Shown here in pieces: positions 29,528 through 40,796 of a stretch of DNA of 64,000 bases. The translations under genes and the position numbers were made by a program. Source of the DNA: Nostoc cf. commune SO-36. GTDB taxonomy: Bacteria; Cyanobacteriota; Cyanobacteriia; Cyanobacteriales; Nostocaceae. Under the pieces are notes generated by a model that was not told the DNA's origin, did not search any database, and was given only the letters and a program-made list of their open reading frames with translations. Location: contig NZ_AP025732.1 of NCBI RefSeq assembly GCF_023734775.1, positions 1,426,001 through 1,490,000 of the forward strand, in the 5' to 3' direction. Each line of letters starts with the position of its first letter. Position 1 is the stretch's first letter.

Positions 29528-32500
29528 CTAAACTACACTAGCTGAGAAAGTAAAATTATTTGCTGTGAGGCTAGTTGATGTAATTCCCAACAATGAAGCT
29601 AACTCGGTATTTCCTATTTTGACTAAAGTGTCACTACCCTGTTGTAATAGTGTCAGGTCACTCAACTGAGTAACACTAATACCGCCTAAGCCCAATTTTA
29701 TCAATGCCGATCGCAAAATCAGTCACAATGTTCTTGCTAGTTGGCAGACTGGCGTTAGCAATCCAGAATTGGTCAGCACCAGTACCACCACTGAGGCGAT
29801 TACCACCACCTTGACCAGCAAATAGTACATCATCGCGATCGCCACCAAACAGCAAATCATTCACACTTGAGAAGAGTTTGTCATCTCCAGAACCACCGTA
29901 GAGACGGTTATTGCTACCCTTACTCGTGAGGCTGTCGTTACCTGAACCACCGAATAATGATTGGCGAGAACCTTCAATTACTGTGAGACTATCATTACCT
30001 TCCGCCCCAAACAAATTATTACTACCACTGGCTTCTATTAGGGTAATAACATCATCACCATTGCCACCATCAGCACTGGTATTTTGAGCCGGGCCATTTT
30101 GACCAACTAAATATCTGATCATTACCGTCATTTCCAGAAACTGAAGAGTCACTTCCTGCAAGCACTATGTCGTCACCGTTTCCGGCTAGGATTGTGTTAC
30201 CTTGAGTGCCTTCTACAAAGTCTGCTCCATCACCAGTATTAAAGAATTGCCCTGGTTCAAGATTGACAGTATCGCTGTTGTTGGAACCCGAAACCATTGG
30301 GGAAAGTAGGCTGTACAGTTGTCAGGTTATTGGGTAGTTCCAATATGCCGAGTTTTTCAGCAGCAGTATTACCCGTAACGTTAAAGTCGTTGTCGTTAAT
30401 CCAGGCTAGAGTGTTGGGTGCTACCAATGCTAGACCTTCTAATTTTTCGACTCCGGTGTAGCCTAACTGAGCAGCATTAGCGATTAAGCTTTTGCTAACA
30501 GGGGTAATATTGGCAGCAACTAACTCCGCAGAGGTTAGTTGTTCGATGGTTTTATTAGCTGGCAAAGTAAAGTTAGCATGGTTATTGATGTTCGTTGCCC
30601 CAGCTAAATCAATTTGGTAAATTAGTTTATTGCCAGCAGATGTACCATTGTCATCTCGCTCAACTACTGCAAATTTGCCGTTACCTAAAGATACTGCATC
30701 GCCAATTTTGTCAGTTGCTGGTAAACCTTCCAGGAGATACAAATATTCTCCTGTTACCTGCTTGGTGACAATATCAAACTCTAGAATTCGCAGATTGAGA
30801 GAACTTCTGGAAGTCGCATCATTGGCGACATCTGGATTATCAATTGGACTCTGAATAAAGGCATATAATTTATTACCTTCCAGGGCGACAGCTTCAAATC
30901 CTCGGTTATTGCGGCGTTGGGCGTAAACTTCTGGCAAAACCTCAGTGCCAAATGTTGCAGCTGGTTGATCTGGGTTGGGTGCAGTGGCAGTTCCTTGAGG
31001 AATAAAGCGGTCAATTAGTTTACCATCAACATCAAAGTGATAAATTGCCGGACGGTATTCATCTACCATCCAATAGTCTCCATTTTCCGCAATTACAATT
31101 CCCTCTAAGTCAGCACCCAAAGGATCGTTAGCGAGAACATTGTTGTCTAAGTCAACGGCAATTTCATCTGTGTAGGCTAAACCGTTTCCTACAGCTTGCA
31201 AATTAGGCAGTCCCGTTAATGGCGTTGTCCCATCTTGACGGAATAGCCCCGTTCTCTTGGTAATATTGATTTCACCTGTGCTGCGGTTGAGTTCAAAGCT
31301 GACTATTTCTGGCTGGAAGTCGGGTAATAAAAATGGTCTGTTTACACCATCAGGTTCTCCATTGGGGCCTCGGTCTGTGTGGGTGACAAACTTCAGGTTG
31401 CCATTTGCTGCAAACCCTTGGAAATACAACCCAGAGAAACCACCTAATAAAATATCTTGATTTTCAGAGGTTGTTCCTAACTTGGGTAGGTTTTCAAATT
31501 CATAGATAGTTAACTTGGGTTGAGCAACAGGATTGCGTGGATTGTAACTAGTAGTGTCGATATTTAGAGAATTGGGGAAGGCATTGGCAATATTTTCCCA
31601 AGGTACAAACTTGAAGTTAGAACTGATATTTTCTTCTTCGCCTTCATCACTAACTATTGTGGCAGGTTCATTAGAGCCATCTTGAGTGACAAATAAACCA
31701 AATGGAAAGTTAGCCCCAAGTGGCACGTTAATTACATCTGCACCGTCTGACTCTTGTACGCTGTCAATGGCCCCATTGTTACCAACGGCAAAGTTACCCA
31801 CATATTCGTTGTTACCTTCACGAGTATAGGCAACAAAGGTATTGTCACCTTGGCTAGATGCTAATAAGTAGCCTGTGCCATTTTTTGCCGTAATAAATGG
31901 TCAGTCCTTCTACGTCATCGGTGAGGTAATTACCACCCAAATCTCTGACTCGATCAATTAGCTTGCCAGTTGTGCCACCGTTTGGTTCTGCTTGAAACTT
32001 CCAGATACCTACATTTTCTTGTCCAATGTAGAGGAAGCCAGTTTCTTGGTCTACTACCATACCCTCTGTTTGCGGATCGCGTTCCTCAATTGTCGGTACG
32101 GTGAATTCCCGCACCCGTTCAGCCCCAATTTGGCCATTACCTTTGTCAATCAGTTTAAACTGAGCTATGTCTCCAGTTTCTCGCCGACTGGTAAAGACAT
32201 AGTAATCATTGGTTACAGGGCTACGGTATAAGGTAAGTCCGTAAGAACTGCGAGTTGATGCAGAATAGGGAGGTTCAAAAGGTGCTGCTTGGAAGACAGT
32301 AGCAATATTGCTATCGGTGATATCTTCCAGGTATTGTCCGGGGGTAGAAGGATTGGGGTTAATTTTGAAGATTGCTAGTTTGTCGTTGTTGCGATCGCTA
32401 GCTACGGCAATATCAATCGATTGATTGCCTAATTTAAAACCGTATTGCAGGTCAATATTGTTGTAGCGAATGCTACCCGGATTAACTGTTTGCAACAAAT

Positions 32501-34970
32501 TACCGGACAAGTCATAAACCCGCAGTCCAGCATTTTTGACTGAGGTTAATACTAAGCTATCGGCAGAATTTGTAGCATTAATATAGATTGCAGGATCATC
32601 AGCATCAGCCCGTTGATCTACTGGCAGGGTTTCATCATCCAACAAATCGGGACGGGTTTCTAGCGTGGGTGCAGCAGTTGGAACTAAGTCTGCATTCAAG
32701 GTTAGGATTTGGGTAAATTGGCTTTGATTGAAGTTGTTATCACTTACCAGCACAATCGACTGGCTACCATCTGCTAGTTTGGGGCCAAAGGTAATACCTT
32801 CGATGTTATCTGTACCGTTAGGCAAATCCAGATCATTTAAATTTAATAGCAGACGCTTTTGAGCAGGTTGGATCGCAGCTAGTTGTTCAGCACTCAAATT
32901 ATTGAGAGAATCGTAGAAGCTAATGTCTGTTGATCCTTGCAGGGAAACTTCGTAGATTTTGATAGTGTTGCCTACACCTTGGGCAAAGGAACGCTCTAAC
33001 GCCAGTAATGTGCCACGATTATCTATTGCTAGTAAATCTGTCAAGCCATTATCAGCAAAGCCTGTGCTAGGGTTGGGCACATCAGCGATCGCATCGGTAA
33101 TATAAAGGTATTCTTTTTCTGGTTGTCCACTAAGTAGATTGTATTGCAGAATTCGAGAAGGGCTACCACTAGTGAGTGAAGCCCTTAATCCATCTTGAGA
33201 AAGCGCGTTTTCGGTGGCGGTGAATAGGGTTTTCTGGTCGGGTGTAATGGTGAGGCTTTCAAAGGCTAAGTTATTGTAAACGCCTGATGTCTGCGTATCG
33301 CCTGCATCTACAATACCGTTGCTGTTGCTATCCTCAACTACTGGTAGGAATTTGCTGGGGACAAATAGCGATGCCTGCGGCGGTAAACTACGCAATTCTT
33401 GACCCGTTGTCAGGGAAAATTCCTTAATAAAGGGATTGCTAACACGACCAGCAGTAGGATTAACTTCGCCTTCTGAAGAGATGAAGATTGTCCCATTATT
33501 GGTTAAAGCAATGCCTTCAGGGTCAATGCTAAATGTTGCAAATAAGTTGCCATTGCTATCTTTCAGGGGCGTGACATTGGTAAAAGTCACCCCAGTATCA
33601 GTAGTAAAAGTATAGAAGCGGGCGGGGCCAAATTGAGAGCGATCGTCTGAGACAGAGTAGTAGCGGTTGTTAGCTGCATCGTAAGTGATACCAGATAATC
33701 CGCCCACTGGAGTCTGTACCCCATTTACGGTTCCCGCCGCGCCAGTAGGAATAAAACCAGTAACAAAGGTAGTTTGTTCCAGAAATCCTGCACGAGGAAT
33801 GGTTTTACCTGGTTCATTTGGCCCAGTCTGCACATCTGTAAATACTAAGCGATGGTCAGAACTAGGGAAAGGAAAAGTACCTACCAAGGGAAATGTCGGG
33901 TCAGTATTCAGAGGCCAAAATACTCCTGAGTTGGCAATTGTCAGGTTAGCGGACGGTAGCACATAATCAGCTCGCAGGTTGCCTGGAGCCGTATCAGCAA
34001 AGTCTGCGGTGTCAAAACTAGGATTCCCTTTTTGGCTGGCGTTTGCACCACCTTGTAAGTCTGCTTGTTGGGAGCCACCAAGACTAGTAGGAATGAAATT
34101 AGTATTAATATTGGGATTTTGCAACAGTTGGCGAATAGCGTTGTCAAAACTATCACCATCTAACGGATCGGCATTTTGATCGCCCACAATCACAAAGCTT
34201 GAACCAGCAGCAATCCCGCCGATTTTTCCCTTGTCATCGTAAATATAATTACTTGTACCAGGGGTAATATAGTCTGCCCAAAAACGGATCTCGTCGTGGT
34301 TACGTTTACCGTTGCGGTCTTCCACGCCATCAAAGGTTGGAGGTGTGGGGTGGCTGGCGAGGACATGAATTGTCTCACCGTTTACCTGGATTGGGACATC
34401 CCAATGACTCTTGGAGGAGAGGCGTAAAACTTCCAGTTCATCCTGAGAATACCAATCATTGGGCTGTGGTGTTGTCGGATCATCAGGAAGCAAAGCATTG
34501 GGCATATCCTTCCAGAGGAAGTTTTGGAAGGTGCGGACGTTAGCTGTATCGATGGGATATTTGGACAACAGCAACATCCCAAATTGACCAGGAAAATTGC
34601 CGAATCCGAAGGCATCATCGCCATATCCCGGTTCGCCTGGGGTTGTAACTACTGCGCCGTTGTTGTTCAAGTCAAACCCAGAGGCAATACCCGTATTGGA
34701 AGGAGCAATGTAAAAGTAAGGGTAATCAACAGGATTTGCACCATTCTGGCTGACTGCAAGGTAATTTTCCTTGAATAACTGAACTGCTTCTTGGGAGTAG
34801 TCAAACTCATTAATCAGCAGCACATCTGGGTTGTTACGCTGAATAATTTCCGCAACAGCTTTTGCTTGAGTATTGTCAGGGGTAGACAGATCGGTTACTA
34901 ACTGACCTTCTGCGTTGCGATTCAAAGAAGCATTGAACTGAGAAAAGCGAACTGTGCTTGTAGTTACCAT
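29528..34970 (-). CDS. RTX fusion: EEP hydrolase + phytase-like propellers (four frameshifts)
   Basis: Restored length 1,812 residues. Residues 1-385: endonuclease/exonuclease/phosphatase fold ([47 protein letters not shown]). About 390-770: esterase-like propeller ([31 protein letters not shown]). About 770-1110: 3-phytase-type propeller ([57 protein letters not shown]). About 1115-1560: second esterase-like propeller ([56 protein letters not shown]). Then RTX repeats much like those of the neighbouring phosphatase. Extra single bases at 31881-31886 (T6), 30299-30302 (G4), 30109-30111 and 29688-29689 break the frame; removing each gives seamless sequence. All four are homopolymer insertions, so sequence error is likeliest, but decay cannot be excluded. 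Confidence 0.83.
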
Positions 34971-35045
34971 AGGTTAGCTCTGAGGTAGATTTCACTTGAT
35001 CCGATCGCCTTCAAGTTTCCCTAAAGGCGATCGCTTAAATCTGCG

Positions 35046-38000
35046 TTAAACAAAGACGAAACGAGTATCTGTTGCCAAATTGGTATTGCGGTTTAACCCG
35101 TTTTCCACAACACCAATCAATTCTGTACCACTGTTAGTGAAAATACCTACAGTTGATCTAATTGCAGACACGCCTAGTGAGTAATTGCTAGCACTTCCTT
35201 TGAGCTGAATCTGATCGTTTGCTCGGAAGCTGGCAACATTGGCATAGTCAAGATTGCCGGAACTGGCATAGAAAACTGAAGTAGCATCACCCAAGACGTA
35301 AGTATCTACACCCTGATTAATGATGAGTGGGTTGAGTACGTCAATTTCGTTTGTGCCACCCCCCCAACCAATTAGGCGGTCATTGCCAAATCCACCTGAG
35401 ATTGTGTCATTACCAAGTCCACCTGAGATTGTGTCATTGCCAAGTCCACCATCGATTGTGTCATTGCCAGCTTCACCTGAGATTGTGTCATTGCCAACTT
35501 CACCTGAGATTGTGTCATTACCAAGTCCACCTAAGATTGTGTCATTGCCAAGTCCACCGAAGATGATGTCATTGCCGCCCTTGGCATCAAGGTAGTCATC
35601 GCCAAGTCCACCATCGATCGTCTCATTGCCATCAGTGCCGATGACGCGATCGCTCCCAGTTAGGGCATTGACTGTGTTCAAACCACTAAGTTGGTCGATA
35701 AAGATAATGTCGTTGCCAAATGTCGCCTTGTTATTAGCAACAGTCAGATCAAAGCGATCGCTAACATTAGCGCCACTGCTATCAGTGGCAGTAACTGTGA
35801 CTCCAAAGATGCCAATTTGGGAGATAGTGCCGGATATAACACCTGTATTAGCAACAATACTAGATCCAGTGGGTAAGCCTGTAGCACTGTAGCTGAGGGT
35901 GTCGCCTTGATCTACGTCAGCAAATTTGTTACTGACATTGAAAGAAAAAGGTTTGTTAGTAGAGATGATTTGGTCGTCAATCGGTTGTACTACAGTGGGA
36001 GCATTGTTTTTAAAGAGATTAAACCGAGCTACACTAGGGTCGTGATCGCTATCCTGATCGGCAAACTCTGAGTTGATGTGAACTACATCATACCCATCCA
36101 GCTTACTGAGCAAACTATTACTCACTAAAATGTGGTCAAGTGTTTGGGCGTTGCCTTCAAAGTTGTAGGTGTAACGCTCATTTTGAGGCAGAGTTTCAAT
36201 TAATGAAGTCAGCCCAGCGCTTTCTAGAGTGGTGATAGGGTTAGAAAACTCAAAGTCATTCAAGTCACCTGCTACTACTACATTGGCATTGGGGTTGATC
36301 GCTAAAATACTATCAACAAAGTTTTTCACCAGAGTAGCTTGTTGCTGACGCTGGGTTTCGCTGGTAAGGGTTGGCGGTTGATTCACACCAAATAATGGTT
36401 GATCGCCACCTTTAGAATTGAAGTGGTTGCCAATTATATAAACAGTTTCACCCTTGAAAGTAAATTCCCCAACTAACGGCTTGCGACTGCTAGCAAAGGC
36501 CGAGTTGGTGGGGTCAATCAAACCAGGACTATTAGAAACTGTAGGAACACCAGAGACGTTACTAACTGTGGTGCTGGAAGTGGAAGTACCACCGGGGCGA
36601 TCTACAAAGTTGACACGATTGGGATTAAATAAGAAGCCTACCCGGATATTTCCACCAGGTTCACCACCATTAGTACCGTTCACTGGGTCAATTTGGCGAT
36701 ATTGATATGTGGGGCCACCAGCCGCACTAATCGCATTAATTAATGTTTGGAAGGTGGTGCTGGCATCAACTACGCCATTATTTGTTGCCCCGTTGTTGTC
36801 CTGAATTTCTTCCAGACTAATAATATCTGGTGATTTCAGATTATTGACAATGCGGCTGGCAAGGTTATTAAACTTGGTTGCACCATCGCTTGGGTCAAGG
36901 TTTTCGACGTTGAAGGTAGCAACTGTCAATTGGTCAGTGGTGGGAGTTAAATTAGTGACTTCTCTTTGAAGGGTACTGTTCTGTACTACTGTGGGAGCAG
37001 CCGATACTAAAACTTCATAGTTGCTAAAGTCGTAGTTAACGACACCAGTAATACTGCTAAGTTGCGTACCAACATTAACTTCAGGTAGTACTAAGGCATT
37101 GTTGAGATCATCGATCTGAATCCGTTCAGGATTAAAATCTGAAGCACTAATTAGGCTACCACCGCGAGCTGTGCGCCCAGTGGCATTTGCCCCATTGTCT
37201 GCTAATACCCAAATTTCTTGTGATGTACCAAAGCTTGCAGTGGGTGAAGTGGCGATCGCATTATTGACCTGTACTCGCATTCCTTCTAAACTTTCGTAGA
37301 AGTCGATGCCATCCTGGGCAGGATCAAAAGTGGTCGTTCCAGTTTCGATATTACCAGTAGTGTCGTTATCGATTACTGTAGTTGGGATGGTTCTGCCGCC
37401 ATTACCTAGAATTGTGGCAGTTGGCAAAGCATTGCCACTGGAGACTGTGACAATTGTAGGACTAGTAATTTGTGTTACCGTCAGGTTATTTGCATTATTA
37501 CCGGGACGAAACTCCGCAACTGTTCCATTGACTAATATAGAATCGCCGACAGATACGGTTGGTGCTGATGCGGTGAAGACGAAAATACCTTCAGAAGTGC
37601 GTTCGTCGCTATCTGGGTTGGGGTCTTGCAAGTAAAAACCGTTACTAGCTGTAACCGTGACAATTCCCGCTACATTGCTGACGGTTTGACCTCTCAAGGG
37701 TGAGATATGCCCCGTTCCCTGAATGTCGTGAATCCGAATTGCGTCATTATCAGCGATCGCCACTGTAGCAGTAGCAGTACCCAGAGTATAATTGGCGCTG
37801 CTATTTAGAGTCAAAGTGACGGTTTCAGTTCCTTCAACTGCGGTATCATCCACAGGTGTAATAGTGATATCTACAAAGGATTGTCCGGCAGCGATCGTTG
37901 CTGTGCCTGTTAGGGCTGGGGTGTAATCTGCGCTTGTGGCTTGTCCAGCACCCGTTGCAATAGTATAATTTAACGTCAGGGTATTGGTAGTACTGCCTGT

Positions 38001-40796
38001 GCGAGAGATCCGGAAGATACCAGGGTCAGTGCCAGCTTCGGCTGCGTTGGCATCTTGGGCTGCGATCGCGATCGTGGGTAGAGAGGAAACAATAGTCCCT
38101 GGAGAGCCGATTTCCGTGCTTGAATTTACAGCGACAAATGCACCATTGACTCCCACAGTGCTTAGTGTTGCGATCGTGGCATTGTTTGACAAGGCGGCAT
38201 TGTCGAAGGTGGCAAATGGGGCTGCGGCTGGAGATGCTCCGAAGACGACATTAGCTTGTAAAGCACCAGTGGCATTATAAATATTTACGGCATCACCACC
38301 CGTACCCAAGCCCGCGCCCGCACCAGAGTAGTTGCCGATTTTCAAGCTGGCTGGTGGGTTCGCACCGAACCAGTTGGATAGGAAAGTAGGATTGACGGTA
38401 GCTCCTTCGATAAAGATTACCGATTCACCTGCGCCGATGCTGGTGATACCGCTCAAGGCAACAGACGCAGCAAAGCTATTCGAGTTGTCGTCAATTTTCC
38501 AGCCGGTGATATCTACAGCGCTCAAACCCTTGTTGGTCAACTCAAACCAATCTGCGGCGACGGGCGAATTGCCACTACTCCAAGGAGCTACTTCAGTGAT
38601 GAAGATACTGCTGGTGGTGGGATTTTCATTTACATCGGTGACTGATAAGCTAAATGCCGTAGTTGCATCTGGGTTATTGCCAACGGTGGTGTCATTTACA
38701 TTGACGCTGACGTTGTAGCTGGTCTTAGTTTCAAAATCTAGGGTGGTTCCCGCTTTGAGGAACAAAGCATTACCCGTAATCTCAAAGAAGTTAGCATCTG
38801 CACCAGTCAAACCGAGGGTATTTGTTCCCAGAGCGTCATCACTAACGATAATGTTGGCGACTTTCAAGGGAGTTGCAGTACTGGTGCTTTCTGACAAGCT
38901 GGTGACGGTATTCGCAAGGCTGACGGCTACAGGAGCTTGATTGGTATATGTAAATGAGGACGGTGCATAGACCCAAAGTTGAGGATGATCTATATCACCT
39001 CCGCCCCCTTCGTTAACGACATAAATCAATCCATCCTTGTCCACCGTGATTCCTTCATTCCCCTGATCCACAACGGATAAAGGATTACCCGCATCGGAGA
39101 CGATGGTTAATGAGCTAGAGATATTCCCAGTGCGATCGATGTTGACGATCTTGCCGGATTCTTGGCTCAAGATCAACAGGCGGCTTGAGTCGGGTTGCCC
39201 GTTCAAGGCTGATAGGTTCGACAATGCGAAAACATCCGCGAAGTCTACAAGTCCGGCCAAAGCTGGATTGAAAAGATCGGTCGAGTTGACTGTGGTAGCC
39301 GAACCGTTGCTTGCAGTTCCCGCCGCAAAATCGATGTTTGTTTGAAAAATTCCTTCGGGTGTAATCTCCTTAACTGCAATGAAGCCACCAGTCTGTGGGT
39401 CATAGGAGATACCTTCGATACCAATATTTCCCACCGTCGTACCGAGCTTTACAGTTTGGACATTGCTTCTGGTAAGGGTAGTTCCTGGGGTATATGTAAA
39501 CAAATTAGCCTGTCTCTCTCGCTCCTCAATCAAGACAAACTTGCCGTCACCAACATACGTAAGCCCTTCTGTATCGTAGAATTCCGTCCCTTGGGGACTG
39601 CTGCCAGAAGCTAGCGTCATTGAGTCGATTAATTGTCCCGTCTTCGATACTTGCACGATCGCTCTACCACCATCGCCAACAACGAACAGCGTGTCGGTAT
39701 CCTTGTTGTAGGTAACAGCCGAGGCTTCTTGAGCCAGTAAGCTGTTGGTTGGCGCAGTGGTTCGCGTCGGTTCGGGTAGGTCGTAACGTCCGATGCGGAC
39801 GTATGTAGAGAGATCAATGGAACCTACAGGCGTATCGTTATCAGCGATCGCCACTGTTGCAGTAGCAGTAGCACCCAAAGTATAATCGGCGCTGCTATTT
39901 AGAGTCACACTGACGGTTTCAGTTCCTTCAACTGTCGTATCATCGACGGGTGTAATGGTGACATCGACAAAGGATTGTCCGGCAGCGATCGTTGCTGTAC
40001 CTGTTAGGGTTGGGGTGTAATCTGCGCTTGTAGCTTGTCCAGAACCCGTTGCAACATTGTAATTTACCGTCAAGGCATTGGTGGTACTGCCTGTGCGAGA
40101 GATCCGGAAGATACCAGGGTCAGTGCCAGCTTCGGCTGCGTTGGCATCTTGGGCTGCGATCGTGACAGTGGGGGTTGCATTGATAGTGAAGGCGGTTTGG
40201 TTCAGCGCTGTAATAAGAGTTGCCCCAGTAGTCAGCGTCCAATTAGCAGGGTTGTTAACAATTGCCTTGAATTCGGCAAAGGTATTTGCTGTACGAGTAC
40301 CGGTATAGACTGCCGATTCCTCACCTGTCAAGAAGCTTATACGGCTGTCGGCAGGTAGCGAGTTAGGTGCGACACCATCCTCTGCGTTGCCGATATTAAT
40401 TCGTGCGATCTGTGTTGTCGGCGTGTCTGCCGTTGCCTCACTGGCAGCAAGATAGGCATATACCGAGTCGGCGGTTTGGCTAAAGCCGCGATTAGTAGAC
40501 CCTGAAAAAGTTACCACAGCAGCTGTACCTACATTGGCAACTGGTCCACCAGTCACATCAAAATTGGTCAAAGTGACGATAGTCCCTGCGACAACACCGC
40601 CTGCTGGGGCAGTCCATTTAGTATATGATTCACCAGTGTTAAAAGCCGTTGCCGTCCCTGTTGTAAGTTCGTTGTCGGTAAAATAGATGACCGTTCCCTC
40701 TGGAATAGCAGCTAGCGTAACAAAAGCTACCCAATCGTCAGGTACACCCGCAGTATTGATACCTATAAATGCAACGTCGCCAGAATTAAGTGCCAT
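35046..40796 (-). CDS. ExeM/NucH-type extracellular nuclease with Calx-beta, SdiA-like, lamin-tail and RTX domains
   Basis: A single intact frame of 1,916 residues; AGAGG lies upstream of the ATG. Order: N-terminal domain 1-205; Calx-beta 1 about 209-320; SdiA-regulated-type propeller 325-625; cadherin-like 635-740; lamin-tail domain about 745-905 (FITEVAPWSSGNSPVAADWFELTN); Calx-beta 2 about 908-1018; ExeM-type OB region 1025-1260 (IRIHDIQGTGHISPLRG); EEP nuclease 1290-1590 (TVATFNVENLDPSDG, SLEEIQDN, GNHFNSKGGD, VVAGDLNDFEFS, DHILVS, DQDSDHDP); an Ig-like putative He_PIG domain; RTX repeats 1719-1819. Catalytic residues of the EEP fold (Asn, Glu, His, Asp-x-Asn, Asp-His) are all present. 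Probable role: digestion of extracellular DNA for phosphate. RTX implies type I export. Confidence 0.9.
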   Translation of the reverse strand: MALNSGDVAFIGINTAGVPDDWVAFVTLAAIPEGTVIYFTDNELTTGTATAFNTGESYTKWTAPAGGVVAGTIVTLTNFDVTGGPVANVGTAAVVTFSGSTNRGFSQTADSVYAYLAASEATADTPTTQIARINIGNAEDGVAPNSLPADSRISFLTGEESAVYTGTRTANTFAEFKAIVNNPANWTLTTGATLITALNQTAFTINATPTVTIAAQDANAAEAGTDPGIFRISRTGSTTNALTVNYNVATGSGQATSADYTPTLTGTATIAAGQSFVDVTITPVDDTTVEGTETVSVTLNSSADYTLGATATATVAIADNDTPVGSIDLSTYVRIGRYDLPEPTRTTAPTNSLLAQEASAVTYNKDTDTLFVVGDGGRAIVQVSKTGQLIDSMTLASGSSPQGTEFYDTEGLTYVGDGKFVLIEERERQANLFTYTPGTTLTRSNVQTVKLGTTVGNIGIEGISYDPQTGGFIAVKEITPEGIFQTNIDFAAGTASNGSATTVNSTDLFNPALAGLVDFADVFALSNLSALNGQPDSSRLLILSQESGKIVNIDRTGNISSSLTIVSDAGNPLSVVDQGNEGITVDKDGLIYVVNEGGGGDIDHPQLWVYAPSSFTYTNQAPVAVSLANTVTSLSESTSTATPLKVANIIVSDDALGTNTLGLTGADANFFEITGNALFLKAGTTLDFETKTSYNVSVNVNDTTVGNNPDATTAFSLSVTDVNENPTTSSIFITEVAPWSSGNSPVAADWFELTNKGLSAVDITGWKIDDNSNSFAASVALSGITSIGAGESVIFIEGATVNPTFLSNWFGANPPASLKIGNYSGAGAGLGTGGDAVNIYNATGALQANVVFGASPAAAPFATFDNAALSNNATIATLSTVGVNGAFVAVNSSTEIGSPGTIVSSLPTIAIAAQDANAAEAGTDPGIFRISRTGSTTNTLTLNYTIATGAGQATSADYTPALTGTATIAAGQSFVDITITPVDDTAVEGTETVTLTLNSSANYTLGTATATVAIADNDAIRIHDIQGTGHISPLRGQTVSNVAGIVTVTASNGFYLQDPNPDSDERTSEGIFVFTASAPTVSVGDSILVNGTVAEFRPGNNANNLTVTQITSPTIVTVSSGNALPTATILGNGGRTIPTTVIDNDTTGNIETGTTTFDPAQDGIDFYESLEGMRVQVNNAIATSPTASFGTSQEIWVLADNGANATGRTARGGSLISASDFNPERIQIDDLNNALVLPEVNVGTQLSSITGVVNYDFSNYEVLVSAAPTVVQNSTLQREVTNLTPTTDQLTVATFNVENLDPSDGATKFNNLASRIVNNLKSPDIISLEEIQDNNGATNNGVVDASTTFQTLINAISAAGGPTYQYRQIDPVNGTNGGEPGGNIRVGFLFNPNRVNFVDRPGGTSTSSTTVSNVSGVPTVSNSPGLIDPTNSAFASSRKPLVGEFTFKGETVYIIGNHFNSKGGDQPLFGVNQPPTLTSETQRQQQATLVKNFVDSILAINPNANVVVAGDLNDFEFSNPITTLESAGLTSLIETLPQNERYTYNFEGNAQTLDHILVSNSLLSKLDGYDVVHINSEFADQDSDHDPSVARFNLFKNNAPTVVQPIDDQIISTNKPFSFNVSNKFADVDQGDTLSYSATGLPTGSSIVANTGVISGTISQIGIFGVTVTATDSSGANVSDRFDLTVANNKATFGNDIIFIDQLSGLNTVNALTGSDRVIGTDGNETIDGGLGDDYLDAKGGNDIIFGGLGNDTILGGLGNDTISGEVGNDTISGEAGNDTIDGGLGNDTISGGLGNDTISGGFGNDRLIGWGGGTNEIDVLNPLIINQGVDTYVLGDATSVFYASSGNLDYANVASFRANDQIQLKGSASNYSLGVSAIRSTVGIFTNSGTELIGVVENGLNRNTNLATDTRFVFV
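35385..35640 (-). repeat. 27-bp tandem repeats coding RTX nonapeptides
   Basis: About nine nearly identical 27-bp units encode GGLGNDTIS-type calcium-binding nonapeptides in the nuclease gene. The regular unit also gives long open frames in other frames, which are not genes. Confidence 0.9.
37741..38071 (-). repeat. Second Calx-beta coding copy (intragenic duplication)
   Basis: About 330 bases nearly identical to 39836-40163 in the same gene and orientation. Encodes IAAQDANAAEAGTDPGIF... through TATVAIADND. Confidence 0.88.
39836..40163 (-). repeat. First Calx-beta coding copy (intragenic duplication)
   Basis: Partner of the repeat at 37741-38071, with only scattered differences, about 2.1 kb apart. 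The near-identity indicates recent duplication or gene conversion. Confidence 0.88.

Noticed and set aside
35320..35595. Plus-strand open frames with SLPSPPEIV-type repeats
   Set aside because: They are the reverse frame of the 27-bp RTX repeats in the nuclease gene; the low-complexity protein simply mirrors the tandem DNA.
35385..35640. Possible CRISPR array
   Set aside because: The units are 27 bp end to end with no spacers and encode in-frame GGxGxDxxx nonapeptides, so they are protein repeats.
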